Assembly: GCF_004328645.1 (NCBI RefSeq)
Contig: NZ_CP031395.1
Location: 1,327,501-1,391,500, forward strand
DNA from: Hylemonella gracilis
Lineage (GTDB): Bacteria > Pseudomonadota > Gammaproteobacteria > Burkholderiales > Burkholderiaceae_C
DNA: 64,000 bases
Direction of reading: 5' to 3'
The notes beneath the pieces were generated by a model, which saw only the letters and a list, made by a program, of their open reading frames with translations, had not been told where the DNA came from and made no database searches. Position 1 is the first letter of the stretch. Each line of letters opens with the position of its first letter. The position numbers and the translations under genes were made by a program. Positions 18,893 through 28,953 of the stretch are shown one piece after another.

Positions 18893-18932
18893 GTGCAAAA
18901 AAGTGCAATTAAGTGGTGGAAAGTGCGTGTGC
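18893..18932 (+). promoter_or_regulatory. MraZ-box array upstream of mraZ
   Basis: Four direct repeats start at exactly 10-bp intervals: GTGC at 18893, GTGC at 18903, GTGG at 18913 and GTGC at 18923, separated by 6-nt A-rich spacers. MraZ represses dcw promoters by binding such helically phased repeats, so autoregulation of the division cluster is expected here. Confidence 0.75.
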
Positions 18933-18975
18933 GCTTTCTGCCCTCCTGTACTGGTGCAAACAAGAGGTGCTGCGC

Positions 18976-19416
18976 GTGTTTCAAGGGGCTTCATCGCTGA
19001 GTCTGGATGCCAAGGGGCGGCTGTCCGTGCCGACCCGGCATCGGGACGTGCTCGCCTCCGAAGCGTCGGGCCTGGGCGCCGGCCAGCTCACCATCACCAA
19101 GCACCCGCACGGTTGCCTCATGGTGTTCCCGCGCCCCGAATGGGAAAAGTTCCGCGAGCGCATCGCCGCGCTGCCCATGGATGCACAGTGGTGGAAGCGC
19201 ATCTTCCTGGGCAATGCCATGGACGTGGAGATCGACGCCACGGGCCGCGTGCTGATCTCACCCGAGCTGCGGACGGCGGCCGGCATCAGCAAAGACGTGA
19301 TGCTGTTGGGCATGGGGCGCCATTTCGAGCTCTGGGACAAGACGCGTTACGAGGCCGAGGAGGCTCAGGCCATGCAGGCCCGCATGCCTGACGCTTTCAA
19401 GGACTTTTCCTTCTAA
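18976..19416 (+). CDS. mraZ: Transcriptional regulator MraZ
   Basis: 146 residues from a GTG with AGAGGTG upstream. Starts [19 protein letters not shown], the usual MraZ opening. Two SpoVT/AbrB-like modules are visible, with [14 protein letters not shown] and [13 protein letters not shown] as the paired signature loops. It is the first gene of the dcw cluster and probably represses its own promoter through the repeats just upstream. An in-frame ATG at 18913 is rejected because it would overlap those binding sites and adds non-family residues. Nine bp separate it from rsmH. Confidence 0.95.
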   Translation: MFQGASSLSLDAKGRLSVPTRHRDVLASEASGLGAGQLTITKHPHGCLMVFPRPEWEKFRERIAALPMDAQWWKRIFLGNAMDVEIDATGRVLISPELRTAAGISKDVMLLGMGRHFELWDKTRYEAEEAQAMQARMPDAFKDFSF

Positions 19417-19425
19417 AGGTCGGCG

Positions 19426-20388
19426 GTGGAACAGACATGGACACACACCACGGTCTTGTTGAACGAAGCGGTCGATGCCTTGCTCAACAGGCCGGTGGAA
19501 TTGCCGGACTCCGTGAAGTTGGAGGACGGGCACTACGTCGATGCCACGTTCGGGCGGGGCGGCCATTCGCGTCTGCTGCTGTCCAGGCTCTCGCCGCAGG
19601 CACGCCTCACGGCCTTCGACAAGGACCCGCAGGCGGTGGCCGAAGCGGAAAGAGTCGCCGAGTCCGACCCGCGTTTCTCGATCCGGCACCAGGGCTTCGC
19701 GCAACTGAGCGACTTGCCCGCCCAAAGCTGCCAGGGTCTCCTGATGGACCTGGGCATCAGTTCGCCGCAGATCGACGACCCGGCGCGGGGTTTTTCCTTC
19801 CGCGCCGAAGGGCCGCTGGACATGCGCATGGACCCGACGCGCGGACGCAGCGTCGCCGAGTGGCTGAGGGTGGCCGAGGTGCGAGAGATTGCGGAGGTGA
19901 TTCGTGACTATGGCGAAGAACGGTTTGCTGGCCCGATTGCAAAGGCGATTGTCGAACGCAGGCAGGCGGGCCGCCCCCTTGCCACCACCGCTGAACTGGC
20001 CCAGCTCGTGGCTGGCGCGGTCAAAACCCGCGAACCGGGCCAGAACCCTGCGACGCGCACATTTCAGGCTTTTCGGATTTTCATCAACGCCGAGCTTGAA
20101 GAACTGCAGGCGGCGTTAGAGGCGAGTCTCGATGTCTTGCAAACCGGAGGACGCTTGGTCGTGATCAGTTTCCATTCGCTGGAAGACCGCATCGTCAAGC
20201 AGTTCATCGCGCGGCACGCGCGCGAGGTCTACGACCGTCGCGCGCCTTTCGCCGCGCCGACGCCGACACGGCTGCGCGCCGTCGAACGCCTGCGTCCCTC
20301 CGAGGCGGAAGTGGCGGCCAATCCGCGCGCGCGCAGCGCCATCATGCGCGTGGCCGTCCGCACGGACGCGGAAAGGGGGGAGGCATGA
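19426..20388 (+). CDS. rsmH: 16S rRNA (cytosine(1402)-N4)-methyltransferase
   Basis: 320 residues from a GTG start. [14 protein letters not shown], the SAM-binding [14 protein letters not shown] and the catalytic-region [14 protein letters not shown] are canonical, as is [14 protein letters not shown] near the C-terminus. It modifies the decoding centre of the 30S subunit. Second gene of the dcw cluster. Its TGA overlaps an ATG opening a 53-codon ORF that leads to ftsL. Confidence 0.97.
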   Translation: MEQTWTHTTVLLNEAVDALLNRPVELPDSVKLEDGHYVDATFGRGGHSRLLLSRLSPQARLTAFDKDPQAVAEAERVAESDPRFSIRHQGFAQLSDLPAQSCQGLLMDLGISSPQIDDPARGFSFRAEGPLDMRMDPTRGRSVAEWLRVAEVREIAEVIRDYGEERFAGPIAKAIVERRQAGRPLATTAELAQLVAGAVKTREPGQNPATRTFQAFRIFINAELEELQAALEASLDVLQTGGRLVVISFHSLEDRIVKQFIARHAREVYDRRAPFAAPTPTRLRAVERLRPSEAEVAANPRARSAIMRVAVRTDAERGEA

Positions 20389-20546
20389 GTGCCATGATGA
20401 GCGCCGCCCGGCCGCCCGAAGGCGCGAAGGCCCCCTCGGGGGGCAGCGAACCTCGCGTAGCGGGGAGCGTGGGGGCCATGATGAGCGCCGCCCGGCCGCC
20501 CGAAGGCGCGAAGGTCTCCTCGGGGAGCGTGGGGGCTCTGTCATGA
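20385..20546 (+). repeat. Two tandem repeat copies forming a 53-codon ORF bridging rsmH and ftsL
   Basis: Two copies (about 20394-20477 and 20478-20536) start ATGATGAGCGCCGCC and end AGCGTGGGGGC. The second lacks an internal 24-bp block. Read from ATG 20385, which overlaps the rsmH stop as ATGA, they encode two peptides of the type MSAARPPEGAKAPSGG...GSVGA, and the frame ends in a TGA (20544-20546) overlapping the ftsL ATG (ATGA). GGGGGAGG upstream of 20385 could serve as a ribosome-binding site. Confidence 0.7.
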
Positions 20547-20944
20547 CCCGCGTCAACTTCATGCTCTTTCTGGCTGTGCTGGCCAGCGCCCTGTACCTGG
20601 TGCACGTGCAGTACCAATCGCGCCGGCTCTTCACCGCGCTGGATCGCGCCACATTGGATGCGCATCGCATCGAGACCGAGCGTGAGCAACTGGAGCTGGA
20701 AAAACGACGTCAGGCCACCGCCCAGCGCGTGGAGCAACTGGCCCACGATCGCCTGCAGATGCGGACGGCCACGCCCGCCATCACAGACTATGTGACGCTG
20801 GGCCGCAACGGCACCGTGGCTGCGGTGGAGGCGGGTGCCACACGCGCGGCCCAGGGCCGTGAGGTGCAAGGGCGTCTGGGCGGCGTCAACCTGCCGCGCG
20901 GCTTGGTCAACGCCGACACCGGCGCGGCGAAGGAGCGCCGCTGA
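20543..20944 (+). CDS. ftsL: Cell division protein FtsL
   Basis: 133 residues. A short cytoplasmic start, one membrane segment (about 5-24, NFMLFLAVLASALYLVHVQ) and a periplasmic Leu/Glu-rich coiled coil (about 30-75), the normal FtsL layout. It would form the FtsQLB complex. The last third (about 95-133) is a Gly/Ala-rich tail. Its stop overlaps the ftsI start by one base (TGATG). Identification rests on position between rsmH and ftsI and on topology, since FtsL diverges quickly. Confidence 0.92.
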   Translation: MTRVNFMLFLAVLASALYLVHVQYQSRRLFTALDRATLDAHRIETEREQLELEKRRQATAQRVEQLAHDRLQMRTATPAITDYVTLGRNGTVAAVEAGATRAAQGREVQGRLGGVNLPRGLVNADTGAAKERR

Positions 20945-22716
20945 TGGCCGGCCCGCGCAACATCCGCTACAGCGCCAGTCCGCTGCTGACCAGTCGCACG
21001 CCGGTCTGGCGCAGCAAACTGGTGGTGGGCCTGGTCGCGGCGGCCTTCATGGTGCTGGCCGCGCGCGCGGCCTATATCCAGGTTTTCTCGAACAATTTCT
21101 TCCAGAAGCAGGGCGAGGTGCGTTACTCGCGCACGCTGGAACTGCCGGCCACGCGCGGTCGTATCCTGGACCGTAACGGCCAGATGCTGGCCACCAGCGT
21201 GCTGGCGCCCAGCATCTGGGCCATTCCAGAGGACGTGGAGGAGCAATCCCCGCAATGGCAAAAATTGGCCCGCCTGCTCGACATGCCCTTGGCCGACGTC
21301 AAGCGCAAACTGCAGGCCGAGGACAAGACCTTTGTCTGGCTCAAGCGCCAAGTCGACGAACCCACGGCGCGGCAGGTGGCCGCACTGGGACTCAAAGGCA
21401 TCTACCAGACCAAGGAATACAAGCGCCAGTACCCCGAGGGCGAGGCGGCCGCGCACCTGGTGGGCTTCACCAGCATCGAGGACCATGGCTTGGAAGGCGT
21501 GGAGCTCGCGTTCAACGACACGCTGTCGGGTAAGTCCGGTTCGCGCCGGGTCATCAAGGACCGGTTGGGCCGCGTGGTCGAGGCCGTGGGCACCGAGGTA
21601 CCGCCCGTCGAGGGGCGGGACGTGCGCCTGACGATCGACAGCAAGATCCAGTTCTTCGCCTACGAGCGGTTGCGGCAGGCCGTGCAGGAGCAACGCGCTC
21701 AGTCGGGTAGCGTGGTCGTGCTGGACGCGCAGAGCGGTGAGATGCTGGCCATGGCCAACTACCCCAGCTACACGCCGGACCGCCTGACGCGGCGCGGCAG
21801 CGCGGCCCTGCGCAACAGCGCCCTGACCGATACCTTCGAGCCCGGCTCCACCGTCAAGCCCTTCGTGGCCGCGCTGGCGCTGGAGCGCGGCATCGTGACG
21901 CCATCGACCAGCATGGCCATCAGTACCAGCGGCCAGATGCGCTTCGGTGGCGCCGTCATCAGTGACACCCACGCCTACCCGGTGCTCACGGTGTCCGAGA
22001 TCGTGCAGAAGTCCAGCAACATCGGCATCGCCAAGCTTGCACTGCAGATGCCGGCCAGCGACCTGTGGGAGCTTTACAGCCAGATTGGTTTTGGCCAGCG
22101 TCCGCAACTCCCTTTCCCGGGGGTCGTCAGCGGGCGCTTGCGCCCCTGGAAAGGCTGGAAGCCGATTGAGCACGTGACCATGAGTTACGGCTATGGTCTG
22201 TCGGTGAGTCTGGTGCAACTGGCTCAGGCCTACACCGTGTTCGCGCACGATGGCGAGATCATCCCTATCACCCTGCAGAAGTCGCAGTACGTCGATGCCG
22301 ACGGGGTGCGTGGCGTGCGCCTGTTGCACGCCGACCACGCGCGCGCCGTGCGCCAGATGTTGCGCATGGTGACCAGCACCGGCGGCACGGCCACCCGGGC
22401 GCAGGCCCAGGGGTATTCGGTGGGTGGCAAGACGGGCACGGCCCGCAAGCTGGACGACAACGGTACCTACTCCAACAAGAAATACCGCAGCGTCTTCGTC
22501 GGTCTCGCACCCGTGGAGCAGCCGCGCATCATCGTGGCCGTGATGATCGACGAGCCTGGCGCGGGCCGCATCTACGGCGGCGACGTGGCCGCTCCGGTGT
22601 TCAGCGACACCGTGCAACAGACCTTGCACCTGATGGGCGTGCAGCCCGACCTGGACGTGAAGCCGCAGATCGTCGCGGAAGGCATGGACAGGGCCGCAAA
22701 AGGAGGTCGGCTGTGA
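20944..22716 (+). CDS. ftsI: Peptidoglycan D,D-transpeptidase FtsI (PBP3)
   Basis: 590 residues. Short cytoplasmic end, one membrane anchor (about 26-46), a pedestal domain beginning TRGRILDRNGQMLATS, and a class B transpeptidase domain with the active-site Ser302 in EPGSTVKP, the SxN motif in QKSSNIGIAK and KTGT at 496-499. It cross-links septal peptidoglycan with FtsW. The TGA overlaps the GTG of murE (GTGA). Confidence 0.97.
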   Translation: MAGPRNIRYSASPLLTSRTPVWRSKLVVGLVAAAFMVLAARAAYIQVFSNNFFQKQGEVRYSRTLELPATRGRILDRNGQMLATSVLAPSIWAIPEDVEEQSPQWQKLARLLDMPLADVKRKLQAEDKTFVWLKRQVDEPTARQVAALGLKGIYQTKEYKRQYPEGEAAAHLVGFTSIEDHGLEGVELAFNDTLSGKSGSRRVIKDRLGRVVEAVGTEVPPVEGRDVRLTIDSKIQFFAYERLRQAVQEQRAQSGSVVVLDAQSGEMLAMANYPSYTPDRLTRRGSAALRNSALTDTFEPGSTVKPFVAALALERGIVTPSTSMAISTSGQMRFGGAVISDTHAYPVLTVSEIVQKSSNIGIAKLALQMPASDLWELYSQIGFGQRPQLPFPGVVSGRLRPWKGWKPIEHVTMSYGYGLSVSLVQLAQAYTVFAHDGEIIPITLQKSQYVDADGVRGVRLLHADHARAVRQMLRMVTSTGGTATRAQAQGYSVGGKTGTARKLDDNGTYSNKKYRSVFVGLAPVEQPRIIVAVMIDEPGAGRIYGGDVAAPVFSDTVQQTLHLMGVQPDLDVKPQIVAEGMDRAAKGGRL

Positions 22717-24293
22717 CGGCGACCCCGGTCCTGCTGCATTCCCCCGAACTAGCGACGCGCTGGTTGCGCGAGCGCGTCGACCCGGCGCGCGGCCAGCTGA
22801 CCACCGATAGCCGTCGGGTCGGCGCGGGAGACGGCTTCATCGCCTGGCCTGGCGCCGCGCGCGACGGCCGGGCTTTCGTGCCCGCCGCGCTGGCCCAGGG
22901 TGCGATGGCCTGCCTGGTCGACGCGCGCGGCTTGGCGGCTTTCGCCGATGGTTTGGGTCTTGATGACCCGGCGCGTGCCGACCGGATCGCGGCATACGAT
23001 GGCCCCGAGGGCCTGAAGGCCGCCAGCGGCCCGATCGCGGCCGGCTACTACGGACAACCCTCGCAGGTGCTCGAGGTGCTGGCCATCACCGGCACCAATG
23101 GCAAGACGTCCACGGCCTGGTGGCTGGCGCAGGCCTTGTCGGCGCTGCGCCCGGGCGCGCCGTGCGCCATGATCGGCACCTTGGGGGTGGGGCGCGTCAC
23201 GGCCGCGGCCGAGGAGATCGTCGCCACCGGCCTGACCACGCCTGACCCGGTGCTGTTGCAGCAGGCCCTGCGCCGTTTCGCGGACCAGGGCTTTTCAGCG
23301 TGCGCCGTGGAGGCCTCGTCCATCGGCATCGTCGAGCGCCGACTCGATGGCACGCGCATCCGCGTTGCGCTCTTCACCAACTTCACCCAGGACCACCTGG
23401 ACTACCACGGCAGCATGGCGGCCTATTGGCAGGCCAAGGCGGCCCTGTTCGATTGGCCGCAATTGCGTGCCGCGGTCGTCAACATCGACGATCCCAAGGG
23501 TGCAGAGCTCGCCTCCGAACTGGTCACGCGCCCCGACTTCGATCTCTGGACCTGTTCCGTGCGCGCGGACAGCTCGGCCCGACTGCGCGCCAGCGAGATT
23601 CGCATGACGGCCCAAGGCCTGCACTTCGAGCTGCGCGAAGGCACGCAGACGGCGAGCCTGCAGGTCCGCACCCTGGGCACGTACAACGTCAGCAATCTGC
23701 TGGGGGTGATCGCCGCGTTGCGCTGCCTGGGATTCCCCTTGGCGGACGCCGCGGCGTCCGGCAGCTCCTTGCATCCGGTGCCCGGGCGCATGGAGTTTCA
23801 GGGGGGCGACGCCATGCCCTTGGCCGTGGTCGACTATGCCCACACCCCCGACGCGCTGGCGCAGATTCTGCAGGCCCTGCGTCCGCTGGTGGCGCAGCGT
23901 GGCGGCCGCCTGTGGTGCGTCTTCGGTTGCGGGGGCGACCGAGATCCGATCAAGCGTCCGCTGATGGGCGCGGCAGCCGCGCGGCACGCGGACCGCGTGG
24001 TCCTGACCAGCGACAACCCGCGCGGCGAGTCGCCGCTGGCCATCATCGAACAGATCCGGCGCGGGCTGCCGGTAGACAGCGATGCCTGGGTCGAGCCCGA
24101 TCGCGCCTTGGCCATCACCCGCGCCTTGGCCGACGCCGACACGCCGGACGTGGTGCTGATCGCGGGCAAGGGCCACGAGGACTACCAGGAGACGGCGGGC
24201 GTGCGCCGGCCGTTCTCGGACCGGCAAGAGGTCCGTGCGGCGTTGCAAGCGCGGGCCGCGCGCCAGTCGACATCAGAAGGAGCAAGGGCATGA
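22713..24293 (+). CDS. murE: UDP-MurNAc-L-Ala-D-Glu:meso-DAP ligase MurE
   Basis: 526 residues from a GTG that overlaps the ftsI stop. The ATP loop is GTNGKTSTAWW at about 127. The central domain has FTNFTQDHLDYHGSM and the C-terminal domain has CGGDRD followed by DNPRGESP at about 434. DNPR is the signature for meso-diaminopimelate specificity, which agrees with dapF in the same window. Its TGA overlaps the murF ATG (ATGA). Confidence 0.97.
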   Translation: MTATPVLLHSPELATRWLRERVDPARGQLTTDSRRVGAGDGFIAWPGAARDGRAFVPAALAQGAMACLVDARGLAAFADGLGLDDPARADRIAAYDGPEGLKAASGPIAAGYYGQPSQVLEVLAITGTNGKTSTAWWLAQALSALRPGAPCAMIGTLGVGRVTAAAEEIVATGLTTPDPVLLQQALRRFADQGFSACAVEASSIGIVERRLDGTRIRVALFTNFTQDHLDYHGSMAAYWQAKAALFDWPQLRAAVVNIDDPKGAELASELVTRPDFDLWTCSVRADSSARLRASEIRMTAQGLHFELREGTQTASLQVRTLGTYNVSNLLGVIAALRCLGFPLADAAASGSSLHPVPGRMEFQGGDAMPLAVVDYAHTPDALAQILQALRPLVAQRGGRLWCVFGCGGDRDPIKRPLMGAAAARHADRVVLTSDNPRGESPLAIIEQIRRGLPVDSDAWVEPDRALAITRALADADTPDVVLIAGKGHEDYQETAGVRRPFSDRQEVRAALQARAARQSTSEGARA

Positions 24294-25780
24294 ACGGCAA
24301 CACGGAAACCATGTTCGGCCTGCGCGAGGTGCTGCCTTGGCTCAGCGGTGCCCAACTGCTCGCCGAAGAGGTGGGCGGGCCCGCCGTGGACGACGTCCGC
24401 GTGCGACGCGTCCATACCGATTCACGCACCCTGCGCGAGGGAGATCTGTTCGTCGCGCTGCGGGGTGAGCGTTTCGACGGCAATGCCTTCCTGGCGCAGG
24501 CCCGTGGCGCGGGCGCGGTGGCCGCCTTGTGCAGCGACGCTGCGGCCTTGCGCCAGGCGCAATTGCCCGGCTTCGTGGTGAGCGACACCCGCCGTGCGCT
24601 CGGGCAATTGGCTGCGGGTTGGCGACAGCACATCGCGCGCGGGCACCGCCTGCCCCTGATCGCCATCACGGGCAGCAACGGCAAGACCACGGTGACGCAG
24701 ATGACGGCCGCCATCCTGCGCGCGCACAAGCCGCAGACCACGCTGGCCACCGAGGGTAATTTCAACAATGACATCGGCGTGCCGCTGACCCTGCTGCGCC
24801 TGCGACCCCGGCACGAGTTGGCCGTGGTCGAACTGGGCATGAACCATCCCGGCGAGATCGCGCAGCTCGCGGCCATCACCCGGCCCACGGTCGCGCTGGT
24901 CAACAACGCGCAGCGCGAGCACCAGGAATTCATGCCTGGCATCGAAGCGGTGGCGCGCGAGAACGGCGAGGTGATTGCCGCGCTGGGCGCCGAAGGTGTC
25001 GCGGTCTATCCCTCGGACGATGCCTACACCAGCGTCTGGCATGGACTGGCCGGCGCGCGGACCCGACTCACGTTTTCGCTCACCGACGCGGTGGCCGATC
25101 TGCACTGCGCCGACCCCTCGATGGCGCCGCCCCAGTGGCAGGCTGACGACAAGGGGGGGCGCTGGGAGGTCCAGGCGCGCACGCCCGCAGGCACCTTGCG
25201 CTTCACCTTGCGCGTCGCCGGCCTGCACAACGTCAAGAACGCCCTTGCCGCCGCCGCCTGCGCCCTGGCCGCGGGGGTGCCTTTGAGCGCCATCGTGCGT
25301 GGGCTGGAGTCCTTCGAGCCGGTCTCGGGGCGGTCGCGTGCCCTGCGTGTGTCGGTGGCGAGGCGCGAGCTGACCGTGGTCGACGACACCTACAACGCCA
25401 ACCCGGATTCGGTGCGAGCCGCCATCGATGTGCTGGCCGGCCTGCCTGGTCCGCGCCTGCTGGTGCTGGGTGACATGGGTGAAGTCGGACAAGACGGACC
25501 GCGCTTCCATGCCGAGGTGGGGGCTTACGCGCGTGAGCGCGGCATCGAACTGCTGCACACCCTGGGTGAGATGAGCGGGGTCGCTGCCCAGGCCTTCATG
25601 GGAGGCCTGCACCATGGTCAGGACGTCGACGCACTGAACCTCGTTGTGCTGGCCACCTTGCCGCAAGTGCACAGCGTGCTCGTCAAGGGCTCGCGCTTCA
25701 TGAAGATGGAACGCGTGGTGCAGGCCATCCAGGCCTACGCCGCCGCAGAAAAGGAACTACAACATGCTGCTTCGTCCTGA
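24290..25780 (+). CDS. murF: UDP-MurNAc-tripeptide:D-Ala-D-Ala ligase MurF
   Basis: 496 residues. ATG 24290 overlaps the murE stop, with AGAAGGAG eight bases upstream. ATP loop GSNGKTTVTQM near 128, then EGNFNNDIGVPLTLL and VVDDTYNANPDSVRAA, all typical of MurF. The reading frame stays open about 330 codons upstream inside murE, but that is a GC-rich shadow. It adds the D-Ala-D-Ala made by Ddl, also encoded here. Confidence 0.97.
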   Translation: MNGNTETMFGLREVLPWLSGAQLLAEEVGGPAVDDVRVRRVHTDSRTLREGDLFVALRGERFDGNAFLAQARGAGAVAALCSDAAALRQAQLPGFVVSDTRRALGQLAAGWRQHIARGHRLPLIAITGSNGKTTVTQMTAAILRAHKPQTTLATEGNFNNDIGVPLTLLRLRPRHELAVVELGMNHPGEIAQLAAITRPTVALVNNAQREHQEFMPGIEAVARENGEVIAALGAEGVAVYPSDDAYTSVWHGLAGARTRLTFSLTDAVADLHCADPSMAPPQWQADDKGGRWEVQARTPAGTLRFTLRVAGLHNVKNALAAAACALAAGVPLSAIVRGLESFEPVSGRSRALRVSVARRELTVVDDTYNANPDSVRAAIDVLAGLPGPRLLVLGDMGEVGQDGPRFHAEVGAYARERGIELLHTLGEMSGVAAQAFMGGLHHGQDVDALNLVVLATLPQVHSVLVKGSRFMKMERVVQAIQAYAAAEKELQHAASS

Positions 25781-25795
25781 ACAAGGGGGCCTCAC

Positions 25796-26971
25796 ATGCT
25801 GCTGAGCCTGGCCCAATGGCTCCAGACGCTGTACCCTGAATTGGGTTTCCTGCGCGTCTTCCAATATCTCACGCTGCGCGCCGTGCTGGCGGCGGTGACG
25901 GCGCTGCTCATCGGCCTGATCGCCGGTCCGCGCGTGATCCGCCGTTTGACGGCGCTCAAGATCGGGCAGCCCGTGCGTGAGTACGCCATGCAGACGCACT
26001 TGGTCAAGAGCGGCACGCCCACCATGGGGGGCGTGCTCATCCTTCTGGCCATCGCGGTGTCCACGCTGCTGTGGTTCGACCTGAGCAATCGCTTCGTCTG
26101 GGCGGTGTTGTTCGTGACTTTCGGTTTTGGCGCCATCGGCTGGGTGGATGACTGGCGCAAGGTTGTGCGCAAGGACCCCGAGGGCATGCGCTCGCGCGAG
26201 AAGTACTTCTGGCAATCGCTCATCGGCATCGTCGCGGCCTTCTACCTGGTGTTTGCCATCTCGGCCAATGGCAATCAGAGCGTCTGGGAGCTGCTGATGA
26301 CCTGGATCCAGGCGGGCGAGGTCATCTTGCCGCCCAAGGCGGGCCTGCTGCTGCCCTTCTTCAAGCAGGTCAGCTACCCGCTGGGCGTGGTGGGCTTCGT
26401 CGTGCTGAGCTACCTTGTGATCGTGGGCGCGAGCAATGCGGTCAATCTAACCGATGGCCTGGATGGCTTGGCCATCATGCCGGTGGTGATGGTCGGCTCG
26501 GCGCTGGGCATCTTTGCCTACGTCAGTGGCAGCATCTTCTATTCCAAATACCTGCTGTTTCCCTACATCCCCGGATCGGGCGAGTTGCTGATCTTCTGCG
26601 CCGCCATGGCGGGCGCAGGACTGGCTTTCCTCTGGTTCAACGCGCATCCGGCCCAGGTCTTCATGGGCGACGTGGGCGCGCTCGCGCTGGGGGGCGCCCT
26701 GGGCACCATCGCCGTCATCGTGCGGCAGGAAATCGTGTTGGCCATCATGGGCGGCATCTTCGTGGCCGAAGCGGTGTCGGTGATGTTGCAGGTGAGCTAC
26801 TTCAAGTACACCAAGCGGAAATACGGCGAAGGCCGTCGTCTCCTCAAGATGGCGCCGCTGCACCATCACTTCGAGAAAAGTGGCTGGAAGGAAACGCAGG
26901 TGGTCGTGCGTTTCTGGATCATCACCATGCTGCTGTGCCTGGCCGGTCTTGCGACCCTGAAATTGCGTTGA
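25796..26971 (+). CDS. mraY: Phospho-MurNAc-pentapeptide transferase MraY
   Basis: 391 residues and about ten membrane helices. It makes lipid I from UDP-MurNAc-pentapeptide and undecaprenyl phosphate. Signature stretches: [26 protein letters not shown] with the catalytic Asp pair, [14 protein letters not shown], and [12 protein letters not shown], the essential His loop. Length is slightly above the E. coli enzyme (360) because of an insertion around 160-185. Gap to murF is 15 bp. Confidence 0.98.
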   Translation: MLLSLAQWLQTLYPELGFLRVFQYLTLRAVLAAVTALLIGLIAGPRVIRRLTALKIGQPVREYAMQTHLVKSGTPTMGGVLILLAIAVSTLLWFDLSNRFVWAVLFVTFGFGAIGWVDDWRKVVRKDPEGMRSREKYFWQSLIGIVAAFYLVFAISANGNQSVWELLMTWIQAGEVILPPKAGLLLPFFKQVSYPLGVVGFVVLSYLVIVGASNAVNLTDGLDGLAIMPVVMVGSALGIFAYVSGSIFYSKYLLFPYIPGSGELLIFCAAMAGAGLAFLWFNAHPAQVFMGDVGALALGGALGTIAVIVRQEIVLAIMGGIFVAEAVSVMLQVSYFKYTKRKYGEGRRLLKMAPLHHHFEKSGWKETQVVVRFWIITMLLCLAGLATLKLR

Positions 26972-26979
26972 ATCCCGCG

Positions 26980-28953
26980 ATGAACCCAGAAGAGACCCAA
27001 GCCCCGTCCAGTCCGCTGTCCGCGTCCACGCAAGTGGCGTTGACCGGCGTGCCCGCGGCGCAGCCGGGGGGGCGTACGCACACCGTGCCGGGCATGGACA
27101 CGTTGACCGCCGGACGCGAGGCAGCCGCCTTCGTCGCCGCGCTGTTCGCCGACGCGCCGGTGGCCGACGGTGCATCGCCCGCGCCGTCCGTCTCGGTGGG
27201 CGGAGTTGGCGTGGCGGAATCGGCCGAATCGGCCGAGACCTCTCCGCCTTCGGGAGAGCTGTTCAGCGTGTCTGCCGAGGACGAGCTGGGGGAGGTGCTC
27301 GACGTCGCCGACAAAGTGGACGCGGCGCCGGTATCCGCCCTGCAAGGCCAGGCCGTGCTGGTGCTGGGCCTGGGGGCTTCTGGCCTGGCGATGGTGCGCT
27401 GGTGCGTGCGCCAGGGTGCGCGCGTGAGCGTTGCCGATACGCGCGCCGTGCCGCCAGAACTCGCCACTCTGCGCGCCGAACTGCCGCAGGTCACCTTCAT
27501 CGCGGGGGAATTCAGCGCGGCTCTGGTCGAAGGCGTGGACCACGGCGATGTCCGGGCCGTCTTCAAGAGTCCAGGCCTGTCACCGGCGCAGGTGGCGCCA
27601 GTCTGGCAGGTCGCGCGCGCGCGTGGCCTCTGGATGGGGGGTGAACTCGACCTGTTCGCGCATGCGCTGCGCGACCTCCAGGTCGGACGGGAGGGCGCGG
27701 ACAAGACCGAGGGCTACCAGCCCAAGGTGCTGGCGATCACCGGCACCAACGGCAAGACGACAACGACGGCGCTGACGGCCCTGTTGGTGGAACACACCGG
27801 CAAGACCGTGGCCGTGGCGGGCAACATCGGCCCCAGCCTGCTGGACGTGCTGAGCGAAAAACTCGACGCGCAGGCCCAGCGGGGAGCCGCCCTGCCCGAA
27901 GTCTGGGTGCTGGAGCTCTCCAGCTTCCAGCTCGACGAGGCGCAGGGCTTTGAGCCGACTGCGGCCGTGGTCCTCAACCTCACGCAAGACCACCTGGACT
28001 GGCATCCCGACATGGCGGCCTATGCCGCCGCCAAGGCGCGGGTGTATGGTCGCCAGGGCCTGGCCGTGTTCAACCGCGACGACCCGGCGGTGGTCGCCAT
28101 GGTCGCGTCGCCGTCCGGCGAGAAAACCCGCGCCGGCAAGGCGCGCCCGCGTACCACGGTCAGCTTCGGCGTGGACATGCCGCGCCGTCCGGGCGACTTT
28201 GGCCTGGAGCAAGTCAACGGCATGAGCTGGCTGGTGCGCGCCCAGGACGCGGACGAAGCGCAGAAACGTCGCAAGTCCGTGAGCGAGGCGCAGGACGAGG
28301 AGCTGTTCATTCAACGCCTGCTCCCCGCCGACGCATTGCGCATCCGCGGCCGTCACAACGCAAGCAATGCCCTGGCCGCTCTGGCGCTGGCCCAGGCCGC
28401 GGGCTGTCCCCTGGGGCCGCTGTTGTTCGGCTTGCGCGAGTACCGGGGCGAACCGCACCGCGTGGCGCCGGTGACCATCGTGCGCGATGTCGAGTACGTC
28501 GACGACAGCAAGGGCACGAATGTGGGCGCGACCGTGGCCGCGCTGGTGGGGCTGGGCGAGTCAATGAACGCGTCGCCACCGGGTGGCGAACACGATCTGG
28601 TCGGACAGGCCTCGGGCCCGCGCATCGTCGTGATTCTGGGTGGGGCAGGCAAGGGGCAGGATTTTTCGCCACTGGCCGAGCCGGTGCGGCGCTACGTCCG
28701 CGCGGTCATCCTGATCGGACGCGACGCGCCCCAGATCCGCGCCGCCGTGCAGGGCAGTGGCGTGCCCCTGCTGGACGCCGCCAGCATGGCCGACGCCGTG
28801 CACTTGGCGAGCGCGCAGGCGCGCGCGGGTGATGCCGTGTTGCTGTCGCCCGCCTGCGCGAGCTTCGACATGTTCGACAACTACGAGCACCGCGCGCGGG
28901 TCTATGTCGAGGCGGTGCGGGCCTTGGCCCAGGACGCGGGAGTCGCACTGTGA
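26980..28953 (+). CDS. murD: UDP-MurNAc-L-Ala:D-Glu ligase MurD with an unusual N-terminal extension
   Basis: 657 residues, against about 440-500 for most MurD. The canonical start ([22 protein letters not shown]) occurs only near residue 124. The preceding ~120 residues are Ala/Ser/Glu/Pro-rich and look disordered. ATP loop [11 protein letters not shown] near 255, [15 protein letters not shown], and [19 protein letters not shown] follow as expected. Two further insertions (about 375-400 and 525-545) add length. The ATG at 26980 is 9 bp after mraY; later ATGs (for example residue 40) are possible. The stop overlaps the ftsW GTG. Confidence 0.93.
   Translation: MNPEETQAPSSPLSASTQVALTGVPAAQPGGRTHTVPGMDTLTAGREAAAFVAALFADAPVADGASPAPSVSVGGVGVAESAESAETSPPSGELFSVSAEDELGEVLDVADKVDAAPVSALQGQAVLVLGLGASGLAMVRWCVRQGARVSVADTRAVPPELATLRAELPQVTFIAGEFSAALVEGVDHGDVRAVFKSPGLSPAQVAPVWQVARARGLWMGGELDLFAHALRDLQVGREGADKTEGYQPKVLAITGTNGKTTTTALTALLVEHTGKTVAVAGNIGPSLLDVLSEKLDAQAQRGAALPEVWVLELSSFQLDEAQGFEPTAAVVLNLTQDHLDWHPDMAAYAAAKARVYGRQGLAVFNRDDPAVVAMVASPSGEKTRAGKARPRTTVSFGVDMPRRPGDFGLEQVNGMSWLVRAQDADEAQKRRKSVSEAQDEELFIQRLLPADALRIRGRHNASNALAALALAQAAGCPLGPLLFGLREYRGEPHRVAPVTIVRDVEYVDDSKGTNVGATVAALVGLGESMNASPPGGEHDLVGQASGPRIVVILGGAGKGQDFSPLAEPVRRYVRAVILIGRDAPQIRAAVQGSGVPLLDAASMADAVHLASAQARAGDAVLLSPACASFDMFDNYEHRARVYVEAVRALAQDAGVAL

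Larger units (their letters stand above)
18639..18975 (+). other. hslU-mraZ intergenic region, dcw promoter region
   Basis: 337 bp containing two terminator-like hairpins, an AT-rich tract (about 18740-18890) with TTCATTGAAAA repeated at 18798 and 18840, a tandem GCGCCTCTT pair at about 18860-18877, and the MraZ-box array. A clear -35/-10 pair could not be fixed. Confidence 0.6.

Noticed and set aside
23300..24289. Upstream extension of the murF frame inside murE
   Set aside because: The frame is open by composition only. murF has a proper ATG, ribosome-binding site and ATGA overlap at 24290.
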